This document shows, in pieces, positions 7,357-14,507 of a stretch of 15,379 nt of DNA. The stretch spans positions 1 to 15,379 of the forward strand of contig CAMIFA010000126.1 in the NCBI GenBank assembly GCA_946221495.1. The letters run 5' to 3'. This stretch comes from an uncultured cyanobacterium (GTDB lineage: Bacteria; Cyanobacteriota; Cyanobacteriia; Cyanobacteriales; Chroococcidiopsidaceae). The notes below the pieces were generated by a model. That model had not been told where the DNA came from. It did not search any database and was given only the letters and a program-made list of their open reading frames with translations. The position numbers and the translations under genes are program-made. Position 1 is the first letter of the stretch. Every line of letters starts with the position of its first letter.

Positions 7357-7389
7357 TTATAATTTCGTGGTCAGCTTCCTTAGAGTTTT

Positions 7390-8238
7390 ATGTCTACATC
7401 TATCAACTTAATTAGTGAAAATAAGTGTTTTGACGGTAAAGTCGGTTTTTACAGTCATCACTCCCAAACTTGTAACTCGCAGATGCGATTTGCTATTTAT
7501 CAGCCGCCGCAAGCCACATCAAAATTAGTTCCAGTTCTCTATTTTCTCTCTGGCTTAACTTGCACTGAAGAGAACTTTATGGCTAAAGCAGGGGCGCAAA
7601 AATACGCAGCAGAGTACGGTTTAATGCTAGTAGCACCGGATACTAGTCCCCGTAATACCGGAATTGAGGGTGAAGACAAAGATTGGGACTTTGGCAGTGG
7701 TGCTAGTTTTTATGTGGATGCTACTCAGCAGCCTTGGAGTAAAAACTACCAAATGTATAGCTACATTGTCCAGGAGTTACCCGCTTTAATTGCCGCGCAT
7801 TTTCCACTACAGGCAGAAAGACAAGGGATATTTGGTCATTCTATGGGAGGACATGGAGCTTTAGTTTGTGCCTTGAGAAACCGCGATCGCTACCAGTCAG
7901 TTTCAGCCTTCGCGCCAATTGTCGCGCCAATGCGTTGTCCTTGGGGACAAAAGGCGTTTACAAACTACCTTGGCTCTAATCAGGATACCTGGCGTGCTTA
8001 CGATGCCAGCGAACTAGTTAAAGAAGCTAAATATAATCGTCCTATTCTAATTGATCAAGGCAGTGCCGATCAGTTTCTGGATCAACAGCTACTTCCCCAT
8101 GTATTTGAACAAGCTTGCGCCGTAATTAATCAACCGCTAACTTTGCGCTTCCACGCAGGCTACAACCATAGTTATTACTTCATTGCCACCTTAATTGAAG
8201 ACCATATCCGCCACCACGCCACCGCCCTATCAGCCTAA
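7390..8238 (+). CDS. frmB: S-formylglutathione hydrolase
   Basis: A cytosolic 282-aa esterase D-type alpha/beta hydrolase that cleaves S-formylglutathione to formate and glutathione, the second step of glutathione-dependent formaldehyde oxidation. The nucleophile elbow is GHSMGG (149-154) with S151. The other triad residues are D227 (in GSADQFLD) and H260 (in GYNHSYYF). The oxyanion strand FLSGLTCTEENF (52-63) contains C58, conserved in this family. PDTSPRN at 83-89 is also typical. The length is normal. The gene is also called fghA. Its partner dehydrogenase lies 2.6 kb upstream on the same strand. The last nine bases, including the stop, overlap the end of the convergent gene at 8230. Confidence 0.96.
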   Translation: MSTSINLISENKCFDGKVGFYSHHSQTCNSQMRFAIYQPPQATSKLVPVLYFLSGLTCTEENFMAKAGAQKYAAEYGLMLVAPDTSPRNTGIEGEDKDWDFGSGASFYVDATQQPWSKNYQMYSYIVQELPALIAAHFPLQAERQGIFGHSMGGHGALVCALRNRDRYQSVSAFAPIVAPMRCPWGQKAFTNYLGSNQDTWRAYDASELVKEAKYNRPILIDQGSADQFLDQQLLPHVFEQACAVINQPLTLRFHAGYNHSYYFIATLIEDHIRHHATALSA

Positions 8239-9282
8239 ATCCTCCCGCACAACCCCCGCGATTTCTAAGATCAAGTCTGCGCCATAAACTAAAGATGGTG
8301 TTTGGAAGCCGACAGAAAATTGTCCTGCAAGTACCTTCTGCACAATTGCCACAGCTGTTAATGCTGTGAGTGTGTAGCCTTCTGGACATTGCAGCCGAGA
8401 CACTAAGCGCTTACCAGAGTTGTCTGTGACTTCTCCCCATAACAAACTTTTCCCATTAGCGCGTTCAGCCTCAGTTGGTCCTGGCGGCTGGTTTTGAATC
8501 AAACGCTTTTGCAAGTCCTGTACTGGCGGTAAACCTAGTAACCAACCAAGATAGCGTGTTGCAGCCATTCCTATGCGCGTAGCTGCGGGGAATGCTGCAT
8601 AAACTTCAATATCTGGAATACCAGTGCTGTAATAAGCTGTAGACACATCTCCCCAGGGAATAGTTACAGCCTCTGTTGCACCTTGTCCAAAATCAATTAA
8701 GCGCGTCTGCCAAGCTGCGGGAACTGGGGTTAAAACTCCGCCGCGTCGTACCAACCCTTTTTGATTTTGTGCCTCTACCATTGTGGTAGCGGTTCCGCGC
8801 GATATTTGTCCTAGTGCTTGAAAACCAAGGGTAAGCTTTGTCGCTGATGGTAGTCTCGCTTTTAAATGTGCCGCGAGGCAATCTGAGGGTACAACATCAA
8901 AACCTACACCCGGAAGTAGCATTACACCTGCGGCTTTGGCTTCTGAGTTACGGGAAGCGATCGCCTCAAAAACGGCAACTTCTCCGGTAATATCCAAATA
9001 GTGCGTCTTTGTCCGCAGACATCCAGCAACCATTGGACTAGAAGTACGAGAAAATGGTCCAGCACAGTGCAGCACTACTGGCACATCTACCAAAGCTGAA
9101 TCTATAGCAGCGTCATCATCCAGAGCAAAGGCGCGGTATTCTAACCTCAATTGATCTGCAAGCGGTTCAACTTTCTCCGAATTGCGTCCACCAAGGATAG
9201 GGCGAAGTCCACGTTCTACCGCTAACTTGGCAATCAAATTACCTGTATAACCATTAGCACCGTATAACAAAAATGAGGACAT
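8230..9282 (-). CDS. Saccharopine dehydrogenase-like NAD(P)-binding oxidoreductase
   Basis: A 350-aa protein of the saccharopine dehydrogenase NADP-binding family. The Rossmann fold opens with FLLYGANGYTG (4-14), followed by a basic GGRNSEKV at 31-38 that suggests NADP. Further family marks are VVLHCAGPFSRTSSPMV (69-85) and THYLDITGE (93-101), then LPGVGFDVVPSDCLA (122-136). The C-terminal half is hydrophobic (about 228-253) and may contact lipid or a hydrophobic substrate. The substrate is unknown: relatives include lipid-associated and trans-acting enoyl reductases as well as true saccharopine enzymes, and lysine metabolism should not be assumed. AAGGAT precedes the ATG at about the right distance. 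It is convergent with the S-formylglutathione hydrolase gene, overlapping by 9 bp. No enzyme of an obvious pathway is adjacent. Confidence 0.88.
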   Translation of the reverse strand: MSSFLLYGANGYTGNLIAKLAVERGLRPILGGRNSEKVEPLADQLRLEYRAFALDDDAAIDSALVDVPVVLHCAGPFSRTSSPMVAGCLRTKTHYLDITGEVAVFEAIASRNSEAKAAGVMLLPGVGFDVVPSDCLAAHLKARLPSATKLTLGFQALGQISRGTATTMVEAQNQKGLVRRGGVLTPVPAAWQTRLIDFGQGATEAVTIPWGDVSTAYYSTGIPDIEVYAAFPAATRIGMAATRYLGWLLGLPPVQDLQKRLIQNQPPGPTEAERANGKSLLWGEVTDNSGKRLVSRLQCPEGYTLTALTAVAIVQKVLAGQFSVGFQTPSLVYGADLILEIAGVVREDLG

Positions 9283-9404
9283 CCGTTTATATCCTTACTG
9301 CAACTGTTTTCATATCCAATTTAAAAGCTGTTTAAATAGCTCTAACTAATTCTTGAGCTGTAAGCAGAAAGGAATAACCTGAGCATTACCACGAAGTTGT
9401 AATG

Positions 9405-9905
9405 CTAGATTACACCCTGAAAACCGTAATAAACACACGCACTTGCACCGACTATATAGACAAACCAAGTACCAAAAAAGCCAACTGCACGTCCGATAGA
9501 AGGACCATATCTTGTAATTACGCCATAAGCATAAACAATTCTAGCTACCGTAAGAGTGCCTCCTAGAAGCCATAATAGCTCTTCCTGCGAGTGCATTAAC
9601 TCCAGAGCAACTATAAACAGCAATCCAAGCGGCACATACTCGGTAAAATTTCCATGAGCGCGGACTTTACGCTGTAATGCACCTGCATCAACAGTGACAG
9701 AATTTTTACTCATTTTCTCGACTGTAGATACCCAGGCGGTTGGGTTAGCTAAGGGATCGGGTTGCATGATTACATCCTCTTTAGATTCACCATGCCAAAC
9801 TTTTGTCCTGATCCGCTCCATAACCACAATATAGGAGAGTACGAGGGCAATAAAACCATTAATTCCAATGAAAAGAGTTGATATCGGCATAGTATTTTCG
9901 TTCAT
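9405..9905 (-). CDS. MAPEG family integral membrane protein
   Basis: A 166-aa membrane protein of the MAPEG superfamily (microsomal glutathione S-transferase relatives). Four hydrophobic segments are visible at about 8-28, 91-105, 107-127 and 141-161. The hallmark QRKVRAHGNFTEYVPL (78-93) includes R82, N86 and E89, which bind glutathione in characterised members, and R122 falls in the third segment. The loop at 30-75 is longer than in the shortest members. The likely activity is glutathione conjugation or peroxidase, but many bacterial MAPEG proteins are untested. The ATG at 9905 is chosen because AGGA lies seven bases upstream. A TTG at 9980 would add 25 polar residues and has no ribosome-binding site; ATG 9890 is also possible. 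It is divergent from the ABC exporter gene. Confidence 0.88.
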   Translation of the reverse strand: MNENTMPISTLFIGINGFIALVLSYIVVMERIRTKVWHGESKEDVIMQPDPLANPTAWVSTVEKMSKNSVTVDAGALQRKVRAHGNFTEYVPLGLLFIVALELMHSQEELLWLLGGTLTVARIVYAYGVITRYGPSIGRAVGFFGTWFVYIVGASACVYYGFQGVI

Positions 9906-10020
9906 TGTGATTCCTGAATAATCGCCAGACGAGATTTTATCTATTAGAACTTTATTTGAAATCCTCTGGCTATTGAGCAATGTTCCTCTGATTATCGTTA
10001 GTATTTAGTTTTGATATATA

Positions 10021-11856
10021 GTGTCAATGCGATCGCATCAGCAGGTAGCCAAAGCTGCAACTCCTCCATACTCCAAAAAACCTCGTTCGCGCAATCATCC
10101 CCTCAAGCGCCTACTTCAATATAGTCGCAGGTATCGCTCCTCAATCTGGCTAGCGACAATTTGCTCAATCCTCAATAAAATATTCGATCTTGCACCACCT
10201 GCCTTAATTGGGATTGCTGTTGATGTGGTGGTAAAGCAACAAGATTCGATAATTGCGCGTTGGGGTGTCAAAGATGTCTTTACGCAGTTCTTGATTCTTT
10301 CAATCCTTACAGTCATTATTTGGATACTCGAATCAGTGTTTGAATATGCCTTTGCTCGGTTGTGGCGCAACTTAGGACAAAAAATTCAACATGATTTACG
10401 CTTAGATGCTTATAGACATTTACAAGAACTAGAACTTGCTTATTTTGAAGAACGCTCTACAGGCGGTTTGATGTCGATTTTAAGTGATGACATTAACCAA
10501 CTAGAGCGCTTTTTGGATGTCGGTGCTAATGACTTAATCCAGGTTTCGACAACAGTATTAATTATTGGCGGTGCATTCTTTATTCTCGCTCCTAGCGTGG
10601 CGTGGATGGCGATGCTACCGATGCCATTTATTTTATGGGGTTCTGTTGCCTTTCAGCGTCTTTTGGCTCCCCGCTATGCGGATGTGCGAGAAAAGGTAAG
10701 TTTACTTAATGCGCGCTTGGCAAATAATTTGAGTGGAATCACGACGATTAAAAGCTTTACCGCCGAAGAATATGAAGCAAGACAGCTAGCAGCAGAAAGT
10801 GATGCTTATCAACAAAGTAACCGTCATGCGATCGCGCTTTCTGCTGCTTTTGTGCCTTTAATTCGGATGATTATTTTGGTTGGTTTCACAGCATTACTTT
10901 TATACGGTGGGATGGCGGCTGTGGCTGGAAAAATGTCTGTAGGTACTTACAGCGTGTTAGTCTTCTTGATCCAACGCTTGCTTTGGCCTTTAACTAGATT
11001 AGGAGAAACCTTTGACCAATATCAACGCGCGATGGCTTCTACCAATCGTGTCATGAATCTGCTTGATACTCCAATTGAAATTCATACAGGAGATATTTCT
11101 TTACCTGTCGAGGAGGTGCGCGGTGAATTAGAATTGCAAGATGTCACGTTTGCCTATAGTGGACGCAAGCCAGTAATTCAAAATCTTTCTTTATATATTC
11201 CGGCGGGTAAAACAATTGCAATCGTCGGCTCCACAGGATCTGGTAAGAGTACATTGGTAAAATTATTACTGCGGCTGTACGAAGTGCAATCAGGCTCTAT
11301 TACACTTGATGGTATTGAAATCAAGGATCTTAAGTTCAGGGATTTGCGTCGAGCTATTGGCTTAGTCAGTCAAGATGTATTCTTATTTCATGGCACTGTA
11401 TTAGAAAATATTGCCTACGGCACTCCTGAAGCTGCTCCAAATGATGTCATAGCGGCGGCTAAAATTGCGGAAGCACATGAATTTATTATGCAACTTCCCC
11501 AAGGTTATGAAACTATTGTGGGTGAAAGAGGACAGAAATTATCCGGTGGACAACGCCAAAGAATTGCGATCGCCAGAGCAGTTTTGAAAAATCCGCCGAT
11601 TTTGATTTTGGATGAAGCAACTTCGGCAGTAGATAATGAGACAGAGGCAGCAATTCAGCGATCGCTAGAACGAATCACCCAAGATCGCACAACAATTGCG
11701 ATCGCGCATCGGCTTTCCACTGTCCGTAATGCCGATTGTATCTATGTTATGGAACACGGCAAATTAATAGAACAGGGAACGCACGAGCAATTACTAGAGG
11801 AATTGGGTATTTATGCTAGCCTCTGGCGTGTACAATCTGGCTTGAGATCAAATTGA
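10021..11856 (+). CDS. ABC exporter half-transporter (permease fused to ATPase)
   Basis: A 611-aa half-transporter of the MsbA/MdlB-like exporter type, expected to dimerise in a membrane. The basic N-terminus (1-40) precedes a six-helix domain (about 41-345) with the conserved HLQELELAYFEERSTGGLMS intracellular loop (133-152) and FTAEEYE (246-252). The ATPase domain has Walker A GSTGSGKST (403-411), Q-loop SQD (450-452), signature LSGGQRQ (507-513), Walker B ILILDEATS (527-535) and H563 in AHRLST. All catalytic residues are present, so it should be active. The substrate cannot be told; lipid, peptide or drug are all possible. The start is GTG at 10021 or ATG at 10027; neither has a ribosome-binding site. 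A HIP1 element lies at the start, and three more lie near the 3' end. The following gene begins 15 bp after the stop. Confidence 0.95.
   Translation: MSMRSHQQVAKAATPPYSKKPRSRNHPLKRLLQYSRRYRSSIWLATICSILNKIFDLAPPALIGIAVDVVVKQQDSIIARWGVKDVFTQFLILSILTVIIWILESVFEYAFARLWRNLGQKIQHDLRLDAYRHLQELELAYFEERSTGGLMSILSDDINQLERFLDVGANDLIQVSTTVLIIGGAFFILAPSVAWMAMLPMPFILWGSVAFQRLLAPRYADVREKVSLLNARLANNLSGITTIKSFTAEEYEARQLAAESDAYQQSNRHAIALSAAFVPLIRMIILVGFTALLLYGGMAAVAGKMSVGTYSVLVFLIQRLLWPLTRLGETFDQYQRAMASTNRVMNLLDTPIEIHTGDISLPVEEVRGELELQDVTFAYSGRKPVIQNLSLYIPAGKTIAIVGSTGSGKSTLVKLLLRLYEVQSGSITLDGIEIKDLKFRDLRRAIGLVSQDVFLFHGTVLENIAYGTPEAAPNDVIAAAKIAEAHEFIMQLPQGYETIVGERGQKLSGGQRQRIAIARAVLKNPPILILDEATSAVDNETEAAIQRSLERITQDRTTIAIAHRLSTVRNADCIYVMEHGKLIEQGTHEQLLEELGIYASLWRVQSGLRSN
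11566..11705. repeat. Cluster of three HIP1 palindromes
   Basis: GCGATCGC occurs at 11566, 11658 and 11698, all inside the ATPase domain of the exporter. Exact copies elsewhere start at 1202, 3582, 3893, 5191, 6896, 7883, 8957, 10029, 10828, 14654 and 14704. The overrepresentation is the strongest cyanobacterial signature in the window. No exact copy is found between 1210 and 3581, or between 11706 and 14653. Confidence 0.9.
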
Positions 11857-11871
11857 TTATAGAACGCAGAC

Positions 11872-12300
11872 ATGATGTTTAGTAGCACTCAACCTGAATC
11901 AGCAGACAACAAGTGGCGACGACAACTAGATCAATTCGTCAAAACCAATCAGCAAGAATTAGCAGCTCTTGCTTGGGGATTGTGGCTAGAAAATGGCGAC
12001 ACTAAAGGTACTATTGGGATTAATCTTGAACCAACGCCGCATTTCGTCTATTGTCCCAAAGAGGCGATCGAGACATTGAATAACAACGTTGAAAATAAAC
12101 TTCAGGAAATCTTAGGAATTGTGGATGCTCATAATTCGGAAAAAGAAGTTTTAATGATTGGAATTGGCAGCGATCAAATAAAGCTAATTCAGTTTGAACC
12201 AGAGCCACCGCCACCCGTTTGTTTTGAGCAAGTTGCAGAGGATGTCGATGCTTTATTAGAGCGATTAGAGCAGCGTTTGACTGAGCAATTACACAGTTGA
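11872..12300 (+). CDS. Conserved cyanobacterial protein, possibly beta-carboxysome assembly chaperone CcmS
   Basis: A small cytosolic 142-aa protein. The N-terminal helix with WRRQLDQFVKTNQQELAALA (15-34) runs into WGLWLENG (35-42), then beta strands TIGINLEPTPHFVYCPKEAI (47-66). After a helix come VLMIGIGSDQIKLIQFEPEP (93-112), a short PPPPV stretch (112-116), and a C-terminal helix (117-142) with LLERLEQRL. I recognise this as a family found in very many cyanobacteria. From memory it matches the protein annotated as CcmS, reported to assist assembly of beta-carboxysome shells through CcmK1, but I cannot verify that here, so no symbol is given. It starts 15 bp after the exporter stop and is probably cotranscribed with it. 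No carboxysome gene is nearby. ATG at 11875 is an equally possible start. Confidence 0.7.
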   Translation: MMFSSTQPESADNKWRRQLDQFVKTNQQELAALAWGLWLENGDTKGTIGINLEPTPHFVYCPKEAIETLNNNVENKLQEILGIVDAHNSEKEVLMIGIGSDQIKLIQFEPEPPPPVCFEQVAEDVDALLERLEQRLTEQLHS

Positions 12301-12330
12301 ACTTGTCCATAAGGCACTATTGATATTTCA

Positions 12331-12595
12331 ATGGTTGAATTTACAGTTTCAAGCTACGGTCTTTATTTTGAAATTGCTAGACAAAATTTATGTAAAACAA
12401 CAGAGATTAAACATCAGATAGACCAGAGACTAAGTAATAGTATTGGTTTACTATCTGGAAAGGTACATGATATAAATACGTTCCATTGGTTTAGAGAAAG
12501 CCTACAAGTTAGGCGCTTTTAAGGCTCTTAACAAAATTGATAAGAGTGTTGAAAAAGAGTGGTTAGATGACGGGAGCAGTCCGTTCATGTTCTAG
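12331..12595 (+). pseudogene. Doubtful ORF, possibly one small gene split by a frameshift
   Basis: An ATG at 12331 opens 63 codons ending at 12522, without a ribosome-binding site. Its first part (FEIARQNLCKTTEIKHQIDQ) looks like real helical protein. In the next frame, from 12476 to a stop at 12593-12595, a second open stretch reads GLEKAYKLGAFKALNKIDKS followed by VEKEWLDDGSSPF, equally protein-like but with no start codon. One base gained or lost between 12476 and 12522 would join them into about 88 codons. I recognise neither part. It may equally be chance. The gene lies on the same strand as its neighbours. Confidence 0.3.
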
Positions 12596-12799
12596 CCAAC
12601 AAAAGGCTAAACTTAAGAAATGTTGCAGCAAGTTTTAGTGAGTTAACCTTAAATTGGCAAGCGACTTAAAGTAAACTGAGTGGGTTTTACTCGTACAGGT
12701 TAAACCAACGGATAGGCTTCTCATATTAAATTATCGAGAACACTCGCACTGTCTTGATTATCAGATCCAGAAGCCACTACGGAGAATAACATTCAACCT
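12596..12799. other. Non-coding gap before the small protein/HNH pair
   Basis: I find no ORF with a credible start beyond very short ones, no tRNA-like fold and no HIP1 or dispersed repeat. It should contain the promoter of the gene pair at 12800. GGAG at 12781-12784 is 15 bases before the ATG, too far to be a good ribosome-binding site. Confidence 0.5.
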
Positions 12800-13174
12800 A
12801 TGAAAACTATTGAAATTGTTTCCGAAGTAAGCGATGAACAAACAATTTATCGAGCAATTAGTGGAGGAAAACAGGCTACTGGTTTAACACCTGGTCAAGC
12901 ACTCGATATGCTAGAGAAGGAACTAGCAAAACTTGGAGAAAGTAGCGACACAGTAATCATTGTGCAGCGCTTTCGTCCCGATAGCTTTTTTACCAGCGAT
13001 CAGCAACTACGGCTTCAAGAACTGATGAATCAGTTTCACCAAGCTAATGGTGTCGGAGAAGAATTTGCACCCACACAAAGACAAGAATTAGAAACATTAG
13101 TTGATACTGAATGGAACGCTGCAATAGAACGTGCTGAGGCTATTCGTAAGCAAACTCAGAGGGACAAACAATAG
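12800..13174 (+). CDS. Unidentified 124-aa acidic protein paired with an HNH endonuclease
   Basis: The protein begins with a beta-like segment MKTIEIVSEVSDEQTIYRAI (1-20), then ATGLTPGQALDMLEKELAKL (26-45), a strand DTVIIVQRFRPDSFF (50-64) and a long charged helical region (65-124) containing LRLQELMNQFHQ and ELETLVDTEWNAAIERAEAI. I recall similar proteins with LTPGQALD and FRPDxFF motifs in other cyanobacteria, placed directly before HNH nucleases of the type that follows, but I know of no assigned function. The stop is 9 bp before the earliest possible start of the HNH gene, so the two form an operon. The size and charge would suit an antitoxin or immunity-like partner, or a nuclease accessory subunit; this is speculation. 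There is no membrane segment and no metal-binding motif. Confidence 0.75.
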   Translation: MKTIEIVSEVSDEQTIYRAISGGKQATGLTPGQALDMLEKELAKLGESSDTVIIVQRFRPDSFFTSDQQLRLQELMNQFHQANGVGEEFAPTQRQELETLVDTEWNAAIERAEAIRKQTQRDKQ

Positions 13175-13183
13175 CTTCATGTA

Positions 13184-13603
13184 TTGCTTTTAAATTCAGT
13201 GAATCCAAATTATCCCTTCGTAGCACAACGGGCAAAACATCAATGCGAATATTGCCATGCGCCGGAAGTTATTTTCAATGTTGCTTTTGAGGTAGAACAT
13301 ATTATTCCTATTGCCAAAGGTGGCTTAGATGAGTCACAAAACTTGGCTCTTGCTTGCCGTGTTTGTAATCTCCGCAAGCTAGATTATATTGACGGGTTTG
13401 ATTCAGTTAGCCAGCAACAAGTACGTTTGTTTAACCCTCGAATCGATACTTGGGATGAACACTTTACAGTCCAACAGCAAGTGCCTTTTCTGCTAGAAGG
13501 TAAAACATCCATCGCTCGTGCTACTTTGGAGCGGTTACAGATGAATTCACCTTTGCAACTTAGAGCTAGAGGACTATGGATAGCATTGGGAATTTTTGGT
13601 TAA
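13184..13603 (+). CDS. HNH endonuclease
   Basis: A 139-aa HNH nuclease with a zinc ribbon. CEYC (21-24) and CRVC (58-61) are the zinc ligand pairs. FEVEHIIPIAKGGLDESQNL (35-54) contains the HNH core, with H39 as general base and N53. NLRK follows at 62-65. The C-terminal part (about 79-139), with RLFNPRIDTWDEHF and LERLQMNSPLQLRARGLW, is the conserved extension of this cyanobacterial family. The earliest start is TTG at 13184; GTG at 13199 would give MNPNYPFVAQRA, closer to how relatives begin, and is at least as likely. The ATG at 13179 is in another frame and stops at once. The nuclease is cotranscribed with the 124-aa gene before it. Its target is unknown: mobile-element, restriction-like or toxin roles are possible. 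Confidence 0.88.
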   Translation: MLLNSVNPNYPFVAQRAKHQCEYCHAPEVIFNVAFEVEHIIPIAKGGLDESQNLALACRVCNLRKLDYIDGFDSVSQQQVRLFNPRIDTWDEHFTVQQQVPFLLEGKTSIARATLERLQMNSPLQLRARGLWIALGIFG

Positions 13604-13658
13604 CCACTTTAACTAAGCTAATATTTAAAGCTGTGAACTAGCTAGGGTTATTTTACAA

Positions 13659-13717
13659 GCGATGGTCGCTGCGCGTTTGCGTAGCATGGTCGAAGAGCAT
13701 ACCGCCGAAGGCATCGC
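13659..13717. repeat. Dispersed cyanobacterial repeat with inverted ends
   Basis: A 59-bp GC-rich element starts GCGATGGTCGCTGCGCG and ends ACCGCCGAAGGCATCGC, so its ends GCGATG and CATCGC are inverted. Its right part shares GCGTAG and CCGCCGmAGGCATCGC with the element at 6594-6622. It lies between the convergent HNH and nucleotidyltransferase genes and could form a hairpin at their 3' ends. It has no coding capacity of its own. Confidence 0.7.
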
Positions 13718-13736
13718 TCAACAGCATCCAGATGAA

Positions 13737-14507
13737 TTATTCCACAACCTGAAGCGTTTTTTCTGCACAAGGTAAAGTTTCAGCAAACATCGCCTCTGCA
13801 AGTTGCTGTTTCTTTGCCAAATCAGCAATATCTACTATGGAATAAAGGAGTTCTACACGCGATACAACTTCTGGGGGAAAATCGCGATTAAAATACTTAA
13901 GTAGCATAAAATCATATCTGTAAGGTCGATGAACCATTCCCAAAAGCTCAACTAAAGGATTGAGTGTGTAGTTGTGGTATCTAACAACTGCTTCCGCAAA
14001 ATGCCCGCGAATTATCTCTTTTTTAACAAAGGTTTGTCTAAAGTCAAAAGTTATTTTTAAAGCATTTAATCTCTCTTTCATTTTAAGGAGATGTTCGCTT
14101 AAATTTAAATTATGCGGCACAACAAGATTTGCTTTATCAAAAGCAACTACTGCGTTTCCGTGTCTTTCTACCTCTAAAAAATCACGAGGACTACTATGCT
14201 TTATAACTGCAAAATCAATTGCTAAAAAAGGATTCACGCCTGCTAATTGATAAAAGCATTGCGAGTGACCATGCCATGTGGGTTCAGGAACTTTATACTT
14301 AAAGCTAATCTCAGAAATTGTTTGTAGAGATTCTTCAACAAAGTCGAAGGTTTCTTGAACGCAATTATCTTCAACGATAACTTCAATATCAATATCAGAT
14401 AATTCATCAGTATAACCATGTGCTGCTGAACCTCCTTGCCATAAAGCTAAAACAAAATCGAGTGGTTTCAAGGCGGTGATTAGCGTTTCTATAATCCTTT
14501 GTCTCAT
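13737..14507 (-). CDS. Nucleotidyltransferase-fold protein
   Basis: A 256-aa protein of the DNA polymerase beta-like nucleotidyltransferase superfamily. The catalytic motif is WQGGSAAHG (23-31) followed by SDIDIEV (37-43), giving GS at 26-27 and metal-binding D38 and D40. The third acid is D98 in FLAIDFAV. The C-terminal part (about 136-256) is helical, as in aminoglycoside adenylyltransferase-like members, and includes FVKKEIIRGHFAEAVVRYHN at 160-179. All three carboxylates are present, so it is probably active in transferring a nucleotide to a small molecule, protein or RNA. I cannot tell the substrate; antibiotic resistance is possible but not shown. It is too long for a minimal MNT toxin-antitoxin protein, and no HEPN partner is adjacent. 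The ATG at 14507 is clear, without a ribosome-binding site. Confidence 0.8.
   Translation of the reverse strand: MRQRIIETLITALKPLDFVLALWQGGSAAHGYTDELSDIDIEVIVEDNCVQETFDFVEESLQTISEISFKYKVPEPTWHGHSQCFYQLAGVNPFLAIDFAVIKHSSPRDFLEVERHGNAVVAFDKANLVVPHNLNLSEHLLKMKERLNALKITFDFRQTFVKKEIIRGHFAEAVVRYHNYTLNPLVELLGMVHRPYRYDFMLLKYFNRDFPPEVVSRVELLYSIVDIADLAKKQQLAEAMFAETLPCAEKTLQVVE

Noticed and set aside
12020..12310. 96-codon ORF on the minus strand opposite the CcmS-like gene
   Set aside because: The plus-strand protein is clearly conserved-looking and the antisense frame has no ribosome-binding site or recognisable motif.
12541..12660. Possible group II intron or RNA remnant around GACGGGAGCAGTCCGTTC
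   Set aside because: The segment does not match the domain V hairpin consensus and no intron-encoded protein or boundary sequence is present.
13972..14250. 92-codon plus-strand ORF opposite the nucleotidyltransferase
   Set aside because: It is a shadow of a gene with an intact catalytic motif, and its own translation is low-complexity and Ser/Lys/Phe-rich.
13737..14507. MNT/HEPN toxin-antitoxin system
   Set aside because: The nucleotidyltransferase is much longer than a minimal MNT protein and no HEPN gene is next to it.
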